Assembly (NCBI GenBank): GCA_951213105.1 | Contig: OX578142.1 | Span: 122,044,731 to 122,108,730 of the forward strand | Source of the DNA: Amaurobius ferox | Taxonomy: Eukaryota; Arthropoda; Arachnida; Araneae; Amaurobiidae | DNA length: 64,000 nt | Direction: 5' to 3' | In this document: piece by piece, positions 9,303 through 19,818 of the stretch | Layout: each line of letters starts with the position of its first letter | Numbering within the stretch: position 1 is the stretch's first letter | The notes under the pieces: model-generated | Seen by the model: the letters and a program-made list of their open reading frames with translations, nothing else | What the model was told of the DNA's origin: nothing | Databases searched by the model: none | Position numbers and translations under genes: made by a program

Positions 9303-12188
9303 ATGGAGGTGAGCAACGGCATAGAAGCGTTAAACAGGGACAATTACGTCACCTGGCGTAATGAAATTTCATTTATCCTGAAAGGAGAAGGATGTTACGG
9401 CCACATCAACCGTACTGCATTACCAGTCGACGAATCTACGTCACGCCGCGAGCGAGAGGAGTACATGCGCAGCAGCGACCGCGCACTTTCCATCCTGTTT
9501 CGAAATATCTCGGCGGAGTACAGAGAACTGCTCGACATCGACGACAGCCCGGCGGATGCGTGGGAGAAGTTGGAGGCGCATTTTGAGGCCCCAACGCGCG
9601 CCAATCTAGTTCATCTGTTGGACGAGTTTTTCAGTCTACGCCCGGAGATCGAGGAGCCCATCGACATATTCTGTACGAGGATAAGGAAAGCTGTCACCAA
9701 GCTCAAGAACGTGAATCACCCCGTGGAGGATGTGTACGTGGCATTCCAAGCCATCCGGTATCTCCCAGCCCAGTACCAGAGTATCATCCAAATCATTTAT
9801 CGCTGGAGCGATACTGATTTTAAATTGGATAAAATTCAGAAAGAACTCTCATTGGAGGAGGGCAGGATTAGACAGTTGAGGAAGGATCATGACAATAATA
9901 ATGTAAGTTCCAATTCATCTGTATATTTTTCAAATGTTAACGCTAAATGTAAAAATGTCACCAAAGTTAAAAAGTCTATTAAGGTCATAGGACCATGTTT
10001 TATGTGTAATAAAAATGGTCATGTAAAGGCACAATGCCCAAAATTGAAAAAGATGACTAGCTCTAGTATTATTGAAGTATTTTCAAATATAAATGTAGAA
10101 GCTAATATTGTTGATAATCCTGACAATAGGCTCAGCTGGGTGATTGACACCGCTGCTACGCGACACTTTTGTAATGATGTTAAAATGTTTTCAAAATTTG
10201 ATAAATGTAAGGATACATCTATGTCGCTAGCAGTGGGTGATATGGAAAGCCCAGTTGAGGCTATTGGAACGGTGAACATGTATGTTAAATTTAAAGATCA
10301 TACAAATAATATTGTGTTACAAAATGTTATGTATTCACCAAAATTACGGCGTAACTTGTTGGCCGCATCTGTATTAGAAGAGCAGGGCTATTCTTTTAGT
10401 GCAGCCAAAGGTGTTCTATGGTTTAAGACTCCTGAGGGAGAAAATTTCTTTTACGCTAAACGTAAAGAAGGATTGTATTTCTTAAAACCACAGTACTCAA
10501 CTAAAAGTTTAAATAGTAGTGTTGAGGGCCGTAAAGGAGATCAGGATAGGGACAAAAATTCTAAACAGGTTAGAAAAACCCCTGCAACAAATAGTCAAAG
10601 TCAAAACAAAATTAGGCCTAACTTGAATAAAAGGAAAAACAAATCTGATTTAAAATCAAAGTCAAATAAAATTAGTGGTTCAACAGTCGAAATTCTGAAC
10701 AAAACTGAATTATGGCATAGAAGATATGGCCATATTAACTCAGACTACTTGCACCAAACAAGTAAAGTTTCCGCGGCAAACGGACTCCCAAAATTAAAAT
10801 ATGCAAAAGTAAATTGCATTCATTGCAAACTTGCAAAATCTAAAAGAGTTTCGTACAAACCAATAGGCAGGATTAGATCTACAGAACCTTTGCAATTACT
10901 GCACATGGACGTTTGTGGTCCAATGCCTGTAGCTTCATTGGGGGGAAACAAATACTTCTTGACTATAACAGACGATTTTAGCCGCAAGGTGTTTGTTTTT
11001 GTTTTAAAACAAAAATCAGATGTGTTCAAAGTTTTTCAGGATTTTCAAGCTTGTCAGGAGAGACAATTAGGCAAAAAGATTTTGTGCATCCGTACTGATA
11101 ACGGCATGGAATTTTGTCACGGTCAATTTAAAGCTTTTTTGAAAAAGTTAGGGATTAAGCATGAACGATCTAACACTTATACACCCGAACAAAACGGGGT
11201 ATCTGAAAGATTCAACCTGACAGCGTTAGATTGTGTCAAGGCAATGCTTAATCAAAGCAAAGTTGGTGACAAAATGTGGGCAGAGGCAATCCTATGTTTT
11301 ACTTATACAAAGAACAGGATTTGCCATAAATTTAAAGTTAAAACTCCACACGAATTGTACTATGGGAAGAAGCCTGCTGTATCCCATCTCAGAGTTTTTG
11401 GATGTAAGGCTTATGCTGGTATTGCAAAACAGCTTAGGAAGAAGCTAGACCTAAGAGCTCAACTGGGAGTTATGGTAGGATATGCAGAAAATACCAGGGG
11501 CTATAGAATTCTTCTTGTGAAAGAAGGAAAAATATTAGAAATAAGCAATGTCCGTTTTGAAGAGATGGAAGCAGCGGAAGGCGTCCTGGACCCCATTCGA
11601 CCTAGAAACTTCACCCAAAAGAAATCGGGTTTTACTCGAACATCAGGATCGGGATGTTTGGATAGTGAGTCAGAGGAAGAAGCAGGTGAGAGCCATGACA
11701 CTAGTCATACTAGTGAGGAAGAGGACTCTCCTGCTGATTCCGATCTGACCCCCTGTTCAAACATAGATTGGGAAAGGAAAGCTGTACCCAGGCCTGATGG
11801 AACTCGAACTGATGTTTACTACTCAGTGAGGGGTGATAAACATAGGCTGAGAAGTCATAATGATGTTAAAAAATTCTGTGCTAAGGCTAACATACATTAT
11901 GACCAAAATTTGTTTAACTTCAGAGAAAAGAGGGATATCAAATCCAGGCCAGAGGCAAGCAACATAGAAATAATAGGTGATATTGATCATGTAGTTTCTT
12001 TGCTAAAGGGAGAATTTGATATCAAATCTCTAGGAAAGGTCCAAAAACTGTTAGGTGTGGAATTTGCTGAAATCAATAACAAAATTTTTATACATCATAG
12101 GCAGTACATTAATAAGATTTGCCAAATGTTTGAGGAATTTTTAGCATTAAATTTTTGTAATCAAATTTCCAAAAACAAAAATGATTAA
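9303..12188 (+). CDS. Copia gag-protease-integrase polyprotein, RT/RNase H deleted
   Basis: This is an open frame of 961 residues, where Copia polyproteins usually run to about 1300-1500. Order: Gag (UBN2-like, residues about 1-190), CCHC zinc knuckle starting at Cys232 (CX2CX4HX4C), protease with active Asp282 in VIDTAATRHF, and the pre-integrase HH..CC zinc region (about 475-520). The integrase catalytic triad is Asp536, Asp599 and Glu635, with the exact D-62-D-35-E spacing. After integrase come about 100 acidic, low-homology residues. Then only the extreme end of the RT domain appears (FDIKSLGKVQKLLGVEF, about 905-925). The RT palm, including the YVDD active site, and RNase H are absent. 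The protein could still make particles and integrate DNA, but not reverse transcribe. Confidence 0.9.
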   Translation: MEVSNGIEALNRDNYVTWRNEISFILKGEGCYGHINRTALPVDESTSRREREEYMRSSDRALSILFRNISAEYRELLDIDDSPADAWEKLEAHFEAPTRANLVHLLDEFFSLRPEIEEPIDIFCTRIRKAVTKLKNVNHPVEDVYVAFQAIRYLPAQYQSIIQIIYRWSDTDFKLDKIQKELSLEEGRIRQLRKDHDNNNVSSNSSVYFSNVNAKCKNVTKVKKSIKVIGPCFMCNKNGHVKAQCPKLKKMTSSSIIEVFSNINVEANIVDNPDNRLSWVIDTAATRHFCNDVKMFSKFDKCKDTSMSLAVGDMESPVEAIGTVNMYVKFKDHTNNIVLQNVMYSPKLRRNLLAASVLEEQGYSFSAAKGVLWFKTPEGENFFYAKRKEGLYFLKPQYSTKSLNSSVEGRKGDQDRDKNSKQVRKTPATNSQSQNKIRPNLNKRKNKSDLKSKSNKISGSTVEILNKTELWHRRYGHINSDYLHQTSKVSAANGLPKLKYAKVNCIHCKLAKSKRVSYKPIGRIRSTEPLQLLHMDVCGPMPVASLGGNKYFLTITDDFSRKVFVFVLKQKSDVFKVFQDFQACQERQLGKKILCIRTDNGMEFCHGQFKAFLKKLGIKHERSNTYTPEQNGVSERFNLTALDCVKAMLNQSKVGDKMWAEAILCFTYTKNRICHKFKVKTPHELYYGKKPAVSHLRVFGCKAYAGIAKQLRKKLDLRAQLGVMVGYAENTRGYRILLVKEGKILEISNVRFEEMEAAEGVLDPIRPRNFTQKKSGFTRTSGSGCLDSESEEEAGESHDTSHTSEEEDSPADSDLTPCSNIDWERKAVPRPDGTRTDVYYSVRGDKHRLRSHNDVKKFCAKANIHYDQNLFNFREKRDIKSRPEASNIEIIGDIDHVVSLLKGEFDIKSLGKVQKLLGVEFAEINNKIFIHHRQYINKICQMFEEFLALNFCNQISKNKND

Positions 12189-12577
12189 ATTTGTAACTTC
12201 TAAATTTTTTTTCTTTCTTTTACAAAATATGGTTAGGATATCGTATAAATTACTCCTCCCTCTGTGATGCAGATAATTGTATCTAGAGTATATATATGTG
12301 TATTGTTTACAATGAACTTTCTAAAATTTTTCACATTACACTGAATGTATATATATATCCATGTTTTCAATTCCCGCATAAGACAGTTATGCTTATGTGT
12401 ATTATTTTGTGTGTTTACTCCTTGTTATCATACACTTGGCTATGATTCATTGACAAACCACTTATTCAAATTTATATATGAATACAATACAGAAAGAAAA
12501 ATCTTTTCATTATCTGTGTCACTGCTATTAGTATTAATTATGTATACTGGTCTTGGACAGAGATAATGAACAGCTAT

Positions 12578-13115
12578 AATTGAATTTGATATTTATAGTA
12601 AAATTTTTAATCTTAAATGTTAAGTTTAATAATTATACATAAAATTTTCTACATAATTGAATTTGATATTTATAGTGAAATTTTTAATCTTAAATGTTAA
12701 ATTTAATAATTATACATAAAATTTTCTACACAAATTGAATTTGATATTTATAGTAAAATTTTTAATCTTAAATATTAAATTTAATAATTATACATCAAAT
12801 TTTCTACACAAATTGAATTTGATATTTATAGTGAAATTTTTAATCTTAAATGTTAAATTTAATAATTATACATGAAATTTTCTACATAATTGAATTTGAT
12901 ATTTATAGTAAAATTTTTAATCTTAAATGTTAAATTTAATAATTATACATGAAATTTTCTACATAATTGAATTTGATATTTATAGTAAAATTTTTAATCT
13001 TAAATGTTAAATTTAATAATTATACATAAAATTTTCTACACAAATTAAATTTGATATTTATAGTGAAATTTTTAATCTTAAATGTTAAATTTAAATTATT
13101 ATACTTAAATTTCTT
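12578..13115. repeat. Seven tandem 77-78 bp repeats inside Copia-1
   Basis: The phrase tgaatttgatatttatagt begins at 12581, 12658, 12736, 12814, 12891 and 12968, with a variant at 13046. Periods are 77-78 bp. Units differ by a few bases only. The array lies between the truncated polyprotein and the 3' LTR, where RT and RNase H would normally be encoded. It is extremely AT-rich and non-coding. Confidence 0.93.
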
Positions 13116-13335
13116 GAAAACTTAAATTTTGACTTAAATTAAATTTTTGGAACTTAGTGTTTCAACGATATCTAAAATTTTCTTTCAATGATAAATTTTT
13201 TTTTGCTTAACATGAAAAGTAATATATATACTTTATGTTTTTGCTGGATACTAAAGAACTTGACATTTTTGCTGTTATGTTTTTTAGAATAATTTCATTG
13301 ATTGATAGCACGTGCGCCGAGATTTGGGGTTTTGC

Positions 13336-13349
13336 ATGAGGGGGCCGAT
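13336..13349 (+). promoter_or_regulatory. Copia-1 polypurine tract
   Basis: The purine run atgagggggccgat lies immediately before the 3' LTR, where plus-strand DNA synthesis is primed in LTR retrotransposons. Confidence 0.75.
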
Positions 13350-14201
13350 TGTTGGAAACTTGGTTCTGTTTTCGTCGCGATTCTCGTTATCGCGAGAACG
13401 TGTTTACATTTTTAGAATGGTTCTACCGTTCTCGTGAACGACTCGTGACGGGAACAGAACATGCCATTCATGCAAATCGCCATCTCGCCGCGCGCGCATT
13501 CTGATTTGCATATAGTGAGGGCGCTGCCGTCAACGGTTGTGTTCCGGAGCGTACCCATCACAGTGTATATATGATAGGACACATTCTCAGTTATTCAGAG
13601 ACTTTACAGACCTTGACTGACCATGTAGTAGACGTGGGAGATTTTTCAGAGTTTAAGATCTTGTAGTTATGCAGACTTAAGACTCGACGTATAGTCAGAT
13701 CGATCAGACGGTGATCGACGGTGAAAGACCTTGTATGGAAGGCAGACCTTGATCGGTAGAGAGTAGTCTAACTTCTAAAGCCATGACGTGTGACCTGATG
13801 ATGGTGGCTTCATTAACGTGCACGACATGTGTGGTACAGTAGCTGTTTTTCTACTTACCGATGTTATAGTAACTGAGAGTGTGTGCCTAGTCATAAACTA
13901 TGTTAAAAACCTTTTTCATGAGCTTGCTAGCTCATTGTATATAGTTTTGCTTTGCAACGAATGTTACAGTGTTTTATTTTGTAACTTCATCTGACGCAAT
14001 GGATCTCACAACAAATAAATTGTGTTTGTGTTTAACGAGCTTGCTTTCTTGAGAAAACACATCACTACTGCGTATCATCTGCTACAAAAATTTTCTACCA
14101 GCACTTCGGATAGGGATATGACCAAACACTGCTAAATCTGCAAATGACTTTCAAATTTTTCTAGTCAAGTCGCTCAGCTAACACAGCAATAGCAGCCGAC
14201 A
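13350..14201 (+). repeat. Copia-1 3' LTR
   Basis: 852 bp, TG...CA, same length as and by eye identical to the 5' LTR. It is followed by the duplicated target ctaat at 14202-14206. Confidence 0.93.
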
Positions 14202-15050
14202 CTAATTTCCTCAAAAAGTGGTACTTTATAACAATGATAATATTATAGATTCTTAATAGAAGAATATAAAAAATGAATTGCAGCTTTTCAGTCGCAATAG
14301 ATTTGATCACATATATATTGTCACAATAGATTGATATCAATTGATACAATGATAACACTACTATCATTAAGTCAATTTCCCAACTTTTCATATTCTTTCA
14401 TAAGATTTTGCACCCATATCATTTCTTTAGCAGCCTCAGCCAAAGATACATATTTAGTTTCCATGGTGAATAACTTCACACAATTTTGTTTTCCGGTCAC
14501 ACACCTAGCTACAGTAAGCCTTTGGGTCTGTCGTGTGGTCTGGGTTTTTCACACAACTTTGTTTAAATGTTTGCTAGGAAATAGGAACTGTATCAATTTG
14601 GAAAAACAGTCTAAAAAAACTAAACTTAATTTGCTTCAACTTAACATATAAACCATTGCAGCCAAAGGCTTGTCAGCTCAACAACTCAGAGAACAAACAT
14701 CAATTAATTAAGTGCATATAAACATCAGCGTCTGAATACACAGAAACCACAACTTATATCTCAATTGAAAATTGTATCATATTGTTATGCATAGAAATGC
14801 TCTCTCATGCAGATACTTTAGGAAAACAATTAGGAAACACAAAGTTTCACAAAAAAATTACAAGCATTCAAATTGTATGCAAACACATTTTAAATTTTGT
14901 AATTTAAATATTTCAATTTTTGAAATTGCATAAAGTGAACAGTAATTCTTCGCAAATGATACAGTAATTCTTTGCAAAATGTCTTAATAACTTGCTTAGG
15001 TTATGATGTCTGCTTTGTTATTCATGTTACACTAGCAACATGATTATTAA
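14202..15050. repeat. 849-bp tandem array, full unit 1
   Basis: A complete unit of the array from ctaatttcctcaaaaagtgg to the next occurrence of that phrase at 15051. It contains the second copy of the micro-SINE. Its right end (gattattaactaatttcct) shows what the Copia-1 target looked like before insertion. Confidence 0.9.
14492..14547 (+). mobile_element. Micro-SINE insertion 1, duplicated copy
   Basis: The same insertion as at 7734-7789, at the same position in the 849-bp unit and with matching flanks (14475-14491; 14548-14564 with one change). The insertion therefore happened before the unit was tandemly duplicated. This is not an independent event. Confidence 0.85.
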
Positions 15051-15325
15051 CTAATTTCCTCAAAAAGTGGTACTTTATAACAATGATAATATTATAGATT
15101 TTTAATAGAAGAATATAAAAAATGAATTGCAGCTTTTCAGTCCCAATAGATTTGATCGCATATATATTGTCACAATAGATTGATATCAATTGATACAATG
15201 ATAACACTACTATCATTAAGTCAATTTCCCAACTTTTCATATTCTCTCATAAGATTTTGCACCCATATCATTTCTTTAGCAGCCCCAGCCAAAGATACAT
15301 ATTTAGTTTCCATGGTGAATAAGCT
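15051..15325. repeat. 849-bp tandem array, partial unit 2
   Basis: It repeats 14202-14473 with few changes and breaks off at 'catggtgaataa', just before the micro-SINE site, where unrelated sequence starts. Confidence 0.88.
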
Positions 15326-15649
15326 TATGTATTTTTGCTGTTTAATAAAAAATAGTCATCCAATGAAACATACAATAGAAATATATGGCTCAAAATTTAT
15401 TGATTAAGTTTTTAGGTGCAAAATTAAACATATACTGCCTTCTAAAAGTTAAGTACACAATGTAAATTTCCAAATAGTGAACACATCCATGGATTTATTG
15501 GGTGAAACTTACTGCTGTCATCGATTGGGATGTGCAAGTATCAAATGATGTGTCCAATAGTGATTTGCTCTTTGAACAATAGGAAAATTAGGCATGGTGT
15601 GAAAACAGCTCATTTGTGCATAAGAGTTTAAGAGAATTTTTCAAGGAGT

Positions 15650-16370
15650 GTTAGGGCTAATTTTGAATTAGATTAGCTTTGCTATAACACAATGAATACG
15701 GTTGAAGGATTCCCAATACTGGTGTGCTGTTGGGAGACTTGAGGCAGGACAGACTATTAAAAAAGTCACCAATTTTTTTCTGTGGGCCATTCTGCCATTT
15801 CTCATTCATGGAAACAATTCCAAACAAGTAGGACAGTTATCGAGTCAACCTAGGATTACAACATACTCTGATGACCAGTAAATCACATTATTGGCCAAAA
15901 GCAATCACTGAGAAAACACACCAGTACTTCAATCAATGGCTACCACAACAGTAGAAAAGTCGATATCCGCTAGCACTGTGAGGTGAAGGCTACATTCAAA
16001 AGACTCTATGCCATGAGACTATGCTGCAGCAGTAGGTCCAGACTTTTTTTGATAGACTTTAATGCTCATCCATACAGAGAAGCTATGTTAGACAAGTACC
16101 TTGAGCACGAAAGATTGCTTGCCTGTAGTGGCCAGTGTATTCTCCTAGCCATAATCCCAATGAAAATCCTTAGGATGTTCATGAAAGAGCTATCTCTGCT
16201 TGTATACCCTCTCCACCCACTCAAGAACTGAAAACTGTGCTTTAACAGGAATGGCAGTTATTGCCCTCTGCTGCATTGGATCACCTAATTAAAGGGATGA
16301 AACATCAATGCAAAGCTTGTGTCAAAGTCAGGGGAGGTCACATCCCATATTACGGCTTGTTTGTATAGCA
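15650..16370 (+). pseudogene. Tc1-like transposase C-terminal relic
   Basis: Fragments in shifting frames: YAAAVGPDFFLID.NAHPYREAM.DKYLE (about 16005-16110, containing the second catalytic D region of Tc1 DDE domains). Then come the degraded SPDLNPIE region and ELK...WQLLP..HLIKGM..RCKACVKVRGG, the typical Tc1 C-terminus (about 16220-16350). Upstream bases to about 15650 are compatible but too decayed to prove. No inverted repeats were identified. Confidence 0.7.
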
Positions 16371-16717
16371 TCAGATTTACTGCTGTATGCTGAACTTTTG
16401 GAAGGCAGTGTATATATTATCTATTCTGATAAGCAATATATGAACAAAATTCAATTAAATAAAGCTTAAAACAATGCTATGTTCTTTTAAATAAAATTGA
16501 AGCAGAGAGACATTTTTATAAACAAATAAATGACACTTGTTTGAATATCTAGCTTCACTAATAATAATGTTATTTTGAATTCACAAAATTAATCATGCAT
16601 TAGTTAGTACTTATAAATGAAAATGAAGTTAAACAATTGTAAAGTTAGTAAAATATTATGAAAACCAATCATTCATTTTTTAAATTAGTAATAGAATGAA
16701 ATTAAAGTTTGTCTTAC

Positions 16718-16804
16718 CAGAACTTTATTTTCATCTGATGGAGGTTCATGAATGTACAAAACATCAAAGACCAGTGAAGGATAATATACTATAATATCCT
16801 TGTC
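16718..16804 (-). CDS. BABAM1: BABAM1 (MERIT40) exon, 87 nt
   Basis: On the minus strand, 29 whole codons lie between an acceptor (cataatttag) and a donor (gtaagac). They read DKDIIVYYPSLVFDVLYIHE followed by PPSDENKVL. The core YPSLVFDVLYIH corresponds to the YFFFDVVYIH segment of vertebrate BABAM1/MERIT40 as I recall it, the last strand of its vWA-like fold. BABAM1 is a scaffold subunit of the BRISC and BRCA1-A (Abraxas/BRCC36) K63-deubiquitinase complexes in cytoplasm and nucleus. Both exon ends are phase 0, fitting the exon at 18206-18326. The remaining C-terminal coding part is not found at lower coordinates and probably lies outside the window. Confidence 0.8.
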
Positions 16805-18205
16805 CTAAATTATGAAAGAATATATATAAAAAGCTTAATATATTATCAATTTGTACATTTTAAGGCAGATATAAACATTATATTTTTCCTCATGCATTGG
16901 TTATTCCCTCTTTTGAATGAATATATAGAGATAAGAATCTCAAATTTCCAATTTATACTTCCCCAAAAGTAATGCATAAGGAAAGTATTTGAATGAGAAA
17001 GAAAATTAAAATACAAGTTTTTGATGGATTTACCTATTATATACACTTTAGAATATGAATCCACTATGTTTAGCATGATGTCTCTGTGCCTGTCTATGCA
17101 ATATATCTACTCTGGCTCAAAAACTATCTCACCAAATATTACAAAATTTGGTAATTAAGTCACTTATGCATTACCTAAGTTCTGATTTGATTTATATACA
17201 ACTGGGAAAATAGAACTGGTCTTTTTTTCAAAATGGCACACAAAAATGAAAAAGATCTGAAATAAAACCTCTTTAATTAAACTAGAATAAGGTATCCTTG
17301 AAATATTTATTTATGTATTTCTAATTTTGACAACTTGTGGCATTTTAAAATGCATAATTGCCATATAAAAAGAAAAATATTTTAAAGCTCAAAATTTGGT
17401 ATAACTTCTAATAAGTATCTATTTCATGTATTGTTAACAGAAATTGTTGTATAATAAAAGAAAAAATGAATTTGAGTCTATAGGGACAGTTGTGTGCTGT
17501 CCACATCAGATTATTCATTTGTCTTTTACCTTTTTTCTATAGAACTAAATCAGTTGAGTAGAGCCACATGTTGTACTTAAAATACAGGTTATTCAGGAAG
17601 TTGCTGTGCATCTGTGATGGAAAATAAAGTATTTTCTATATCATCAGATGTGAAGTTAGAATGAGATAGTTGGTGGGAGGTAAGGGAAATTAGAGAGGTG
17701 GAAGTGGGAGAAGTGCACAATTTGACCTTTCAACTGTGAGCAGATGCTATTGTGTTACGGAAATTCTGTAACTGGAGAAACAAATTTTTTTTTGTGGAAT
17801 ACATGTTTTGGAAAAATGATGAATGCAAGGGATTGGTGCAAGATAAATTTACTGGGAATTTTTTTAAAGATGTTAATATCATATCACAGTGATGCTTTTA
17901 GACTAATCAGTAAATTTTGTGAGCATAGTACAAGATGTTGAGCAAAGCAATCAACTACCAAACTAAAATTCAAAATAAAACCAATTAGAATAACTTTTAT
18001 TAAAATTTTTATGATCTGAAAAGATAACTATCAGAATATGTTAGTTATGACATAAAAATATTTAACGAACAATTGATGTCTTGTACCTGACATTATCTAG
18101 GTTCATGACTAAGACACAATAAAATATACAAAATAATAACAATAACATTAATTAAAACAAACATAATTATAAAATAATTAAATGGATGGATTAGAAAATA
18201 CTTAC
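16805..18205 (-). other. BABAM1 intron, ~1.4 kb
   Basis: AT-rich sequence between two exons, bounded on the minus strand by gtaagt (after 18206) and ttag (before 16804). I see no transposon boundary or other gene inside. Confidence 0.7.
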
Positions 18206-18326
18206 GCTTGGATTCGAAAATTCAATCATACAATTGGAGCGTCCATAAATTAAAATAACTCTAAGGATACGATGTACATCAGCAGGCAGAAAATCTGTTG
18301 ATGTGATGAATGGGTATTTTTCTGTA
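18206..18326 (-). CDS. BABAM1: BABAM1 (MERIT40) exon, 121 nt
   Basis: On the minus strand the exon follows attatttag and ends at gtaagta. After one base completing a split codon it encodes 40 residues, including TDFLPADVHRILRVILIYGR and then SNCMIEFSNPS. This matches the vertebrate BABAM1 stretch with PPYVVRTILVYSRPPCQPQF, a hydrophobic strand (RVILIYGRS versus RTILVYSRP) in the vWA-like domain. The first base joins the TT left by the exon at 42662-42753, so the phase is conserved across a 24-kb gap. No stop is present in the coding phase, while another frame is closed. Confidence 0.82.
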
Positions 18327-18954
18327 CTAAATAATAAAATCAGATTATAAAAAATAAAACAATAATACAAAATATATACTTATAACTAATAAAAACTAAG
18401 CATAAGTCCCTTATAAATTGTTTTTAATGAACATTCTACACAGTGTTGGGGACAATTCTTTTTTTTTTTTATTTGCTGCCAGGAAAATTGACATTGGTTT
18501 GTCATGTGATTTCTTTTCACTCACAAGAAATCATATACAGAGGAATGCTTGAGAAGGGAAAGAATCTGTTTAAGCAGCCTTTAGTGGTTTAAAACCAAGA
18601 AAACATACTAAAATACAAAAAAATATTATTCAGTTCCCAAAATTAAAAATGCTGGTGACAATTGTGTAAAAAATATATGTACCATTGGAAAAACATATTA
18701 CATAAAATATACAGGGTATATACAGAGTCTTTCAAAAGTTTGTATAAACTTTAAAAATGCATTAAAAATCGAAAAATCATCGCATTAAGGTTCGGTTTGT
18801 ACCATAAGTATTGCCAGGATGGAGAGTTTTTCTTTTTACTTGAAAAAATTTTGTAGTTTAAAAAATCACCTATAGGTATACCCAAATACATCTTCCATAA
18901 GTATGCAAATGAGGCTGTTATAAAAGAGCTATAGTGCTCTGTAGATTTTTCATT

Positions 18955-19818
18955 TGATTCATTAGTAAACTGTGTAAAGAAGAAGTTTTTGCAAGAACGT
19001 CAACTTTGATCGAGAAAGCCTTGTTAGTGAAGCTGTATTAAGTGATCGGGAATCAGCATCAGATGCTTTGCGAAAATTCCGATTTACGAAAACTTTAAAG
19101 AAAGGAAAATGTCCTATCACCTGTTCTGGTTTACTTAGGCTTGTCACACAATTTGGAGAAACTGGTGAAGTGGAAGACCATCATTAACGGAGTCCTGTGC
19201 CAGTGCTGTGGCATCTGAAATTGAAAACCTAGCATCTGAAATTGAAATCCTAGCATCTGAAACAGCGGCTGGGACTAGCAGTGCTTCTGAAGCTGTAAGG
19301 CAATTGGATATTCCTGTAACCTCGGTATGGCGTATCCTTAACGGTATCTTAAATCTGTATCTTTACAAATTACAATCACTCCATCAGCTTTTACCAGTAG
19401 ATACCACACAGCGAAAACTGCACACAAAAAAAGCCCATTTGACGTTGTCAAATGGGCTATGTTAAAAATCACACAGGAACCACAGTGGTTATTTAATGTC
19501 TTATGGACAGACAAAGTCCACTTTTCACTGCATGGAAATGTGAACACACACACAACTGTCATATATGGGCAACTTCTAATCCACATGAGTACATAGAGCA
19601 GTTACTTTATTCATCACGAGTGACAGTTTGGTGTAGCTTCACTGGCTTTTACATTCTGGGATCCTTTTTCTTCGAGGAGTTTTGCTCAAGAACTGGTTGG
19701 AAAATTTGCACAGTAAATGCACAGCATTATTTGACTCTTCTGAGTGAGCAAGTTGTGCTGTCTTTGCGAGAACAAAATGTGACATCTACTGTAATATTTG
19801 TACAGAATGGGGCACCAT
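18955..19818 (+). pseudogene. IS630-B transposase, N-terminal part
   Basis: Decayed frames give an N-terminal HTH (DALRKFRFTKTLKKGKCP), a second HTH (SEAVRQLDIPVTSVWRIL at about 19285-19350), and the catalytic domain with WTDKVHFSLHGN (about 19500; first D). Next is the FYILGSFFFEEF region. The VIFVQNGAPSG segment at about 19795 has Asn in place of the expected second catalytic Asp. The gene breaks off at 19818 where a hAT element is inserted. Frameshifts and stops show it is inactive. Confidence 0.78.

Larger units (their letters stand above)
8298..14201 (+). mobile_element. Copia-1 LTR retrotransposon, RT-deleted
   Basis: Complete structure: LTR, half-tRNA primer site, polyprotein ORF, AT-rich tandem repeats, polypurine tract, LTR, 5-bp target duplication (ctaat). 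Identical LTRs mean very recent insertion, yet the internal region lacks the reverse-transcriptase core and all of RNase H. It therefore probably moved with enzyme supplied by a relative. The uninterrupted target is preserved in the neighbouring tandem unit at 15046-15060. Confidence 0.92.

Noticed and set aside
12578..13115. CRISPR-like array.
   Set aside because: Units are contiguous and AT-rich without spacers, and the DNA is eukaryotic. It is a simple tandem repeat.
15510..15565. Minus-strand LILAHPNR, resembling the LLAHPLQRP motif of BABAM1.
   Set aside because: A stop follows at once, there are no flanking splice sites or further similarity, and it lies next to a Tc1 relic. Probably chance.
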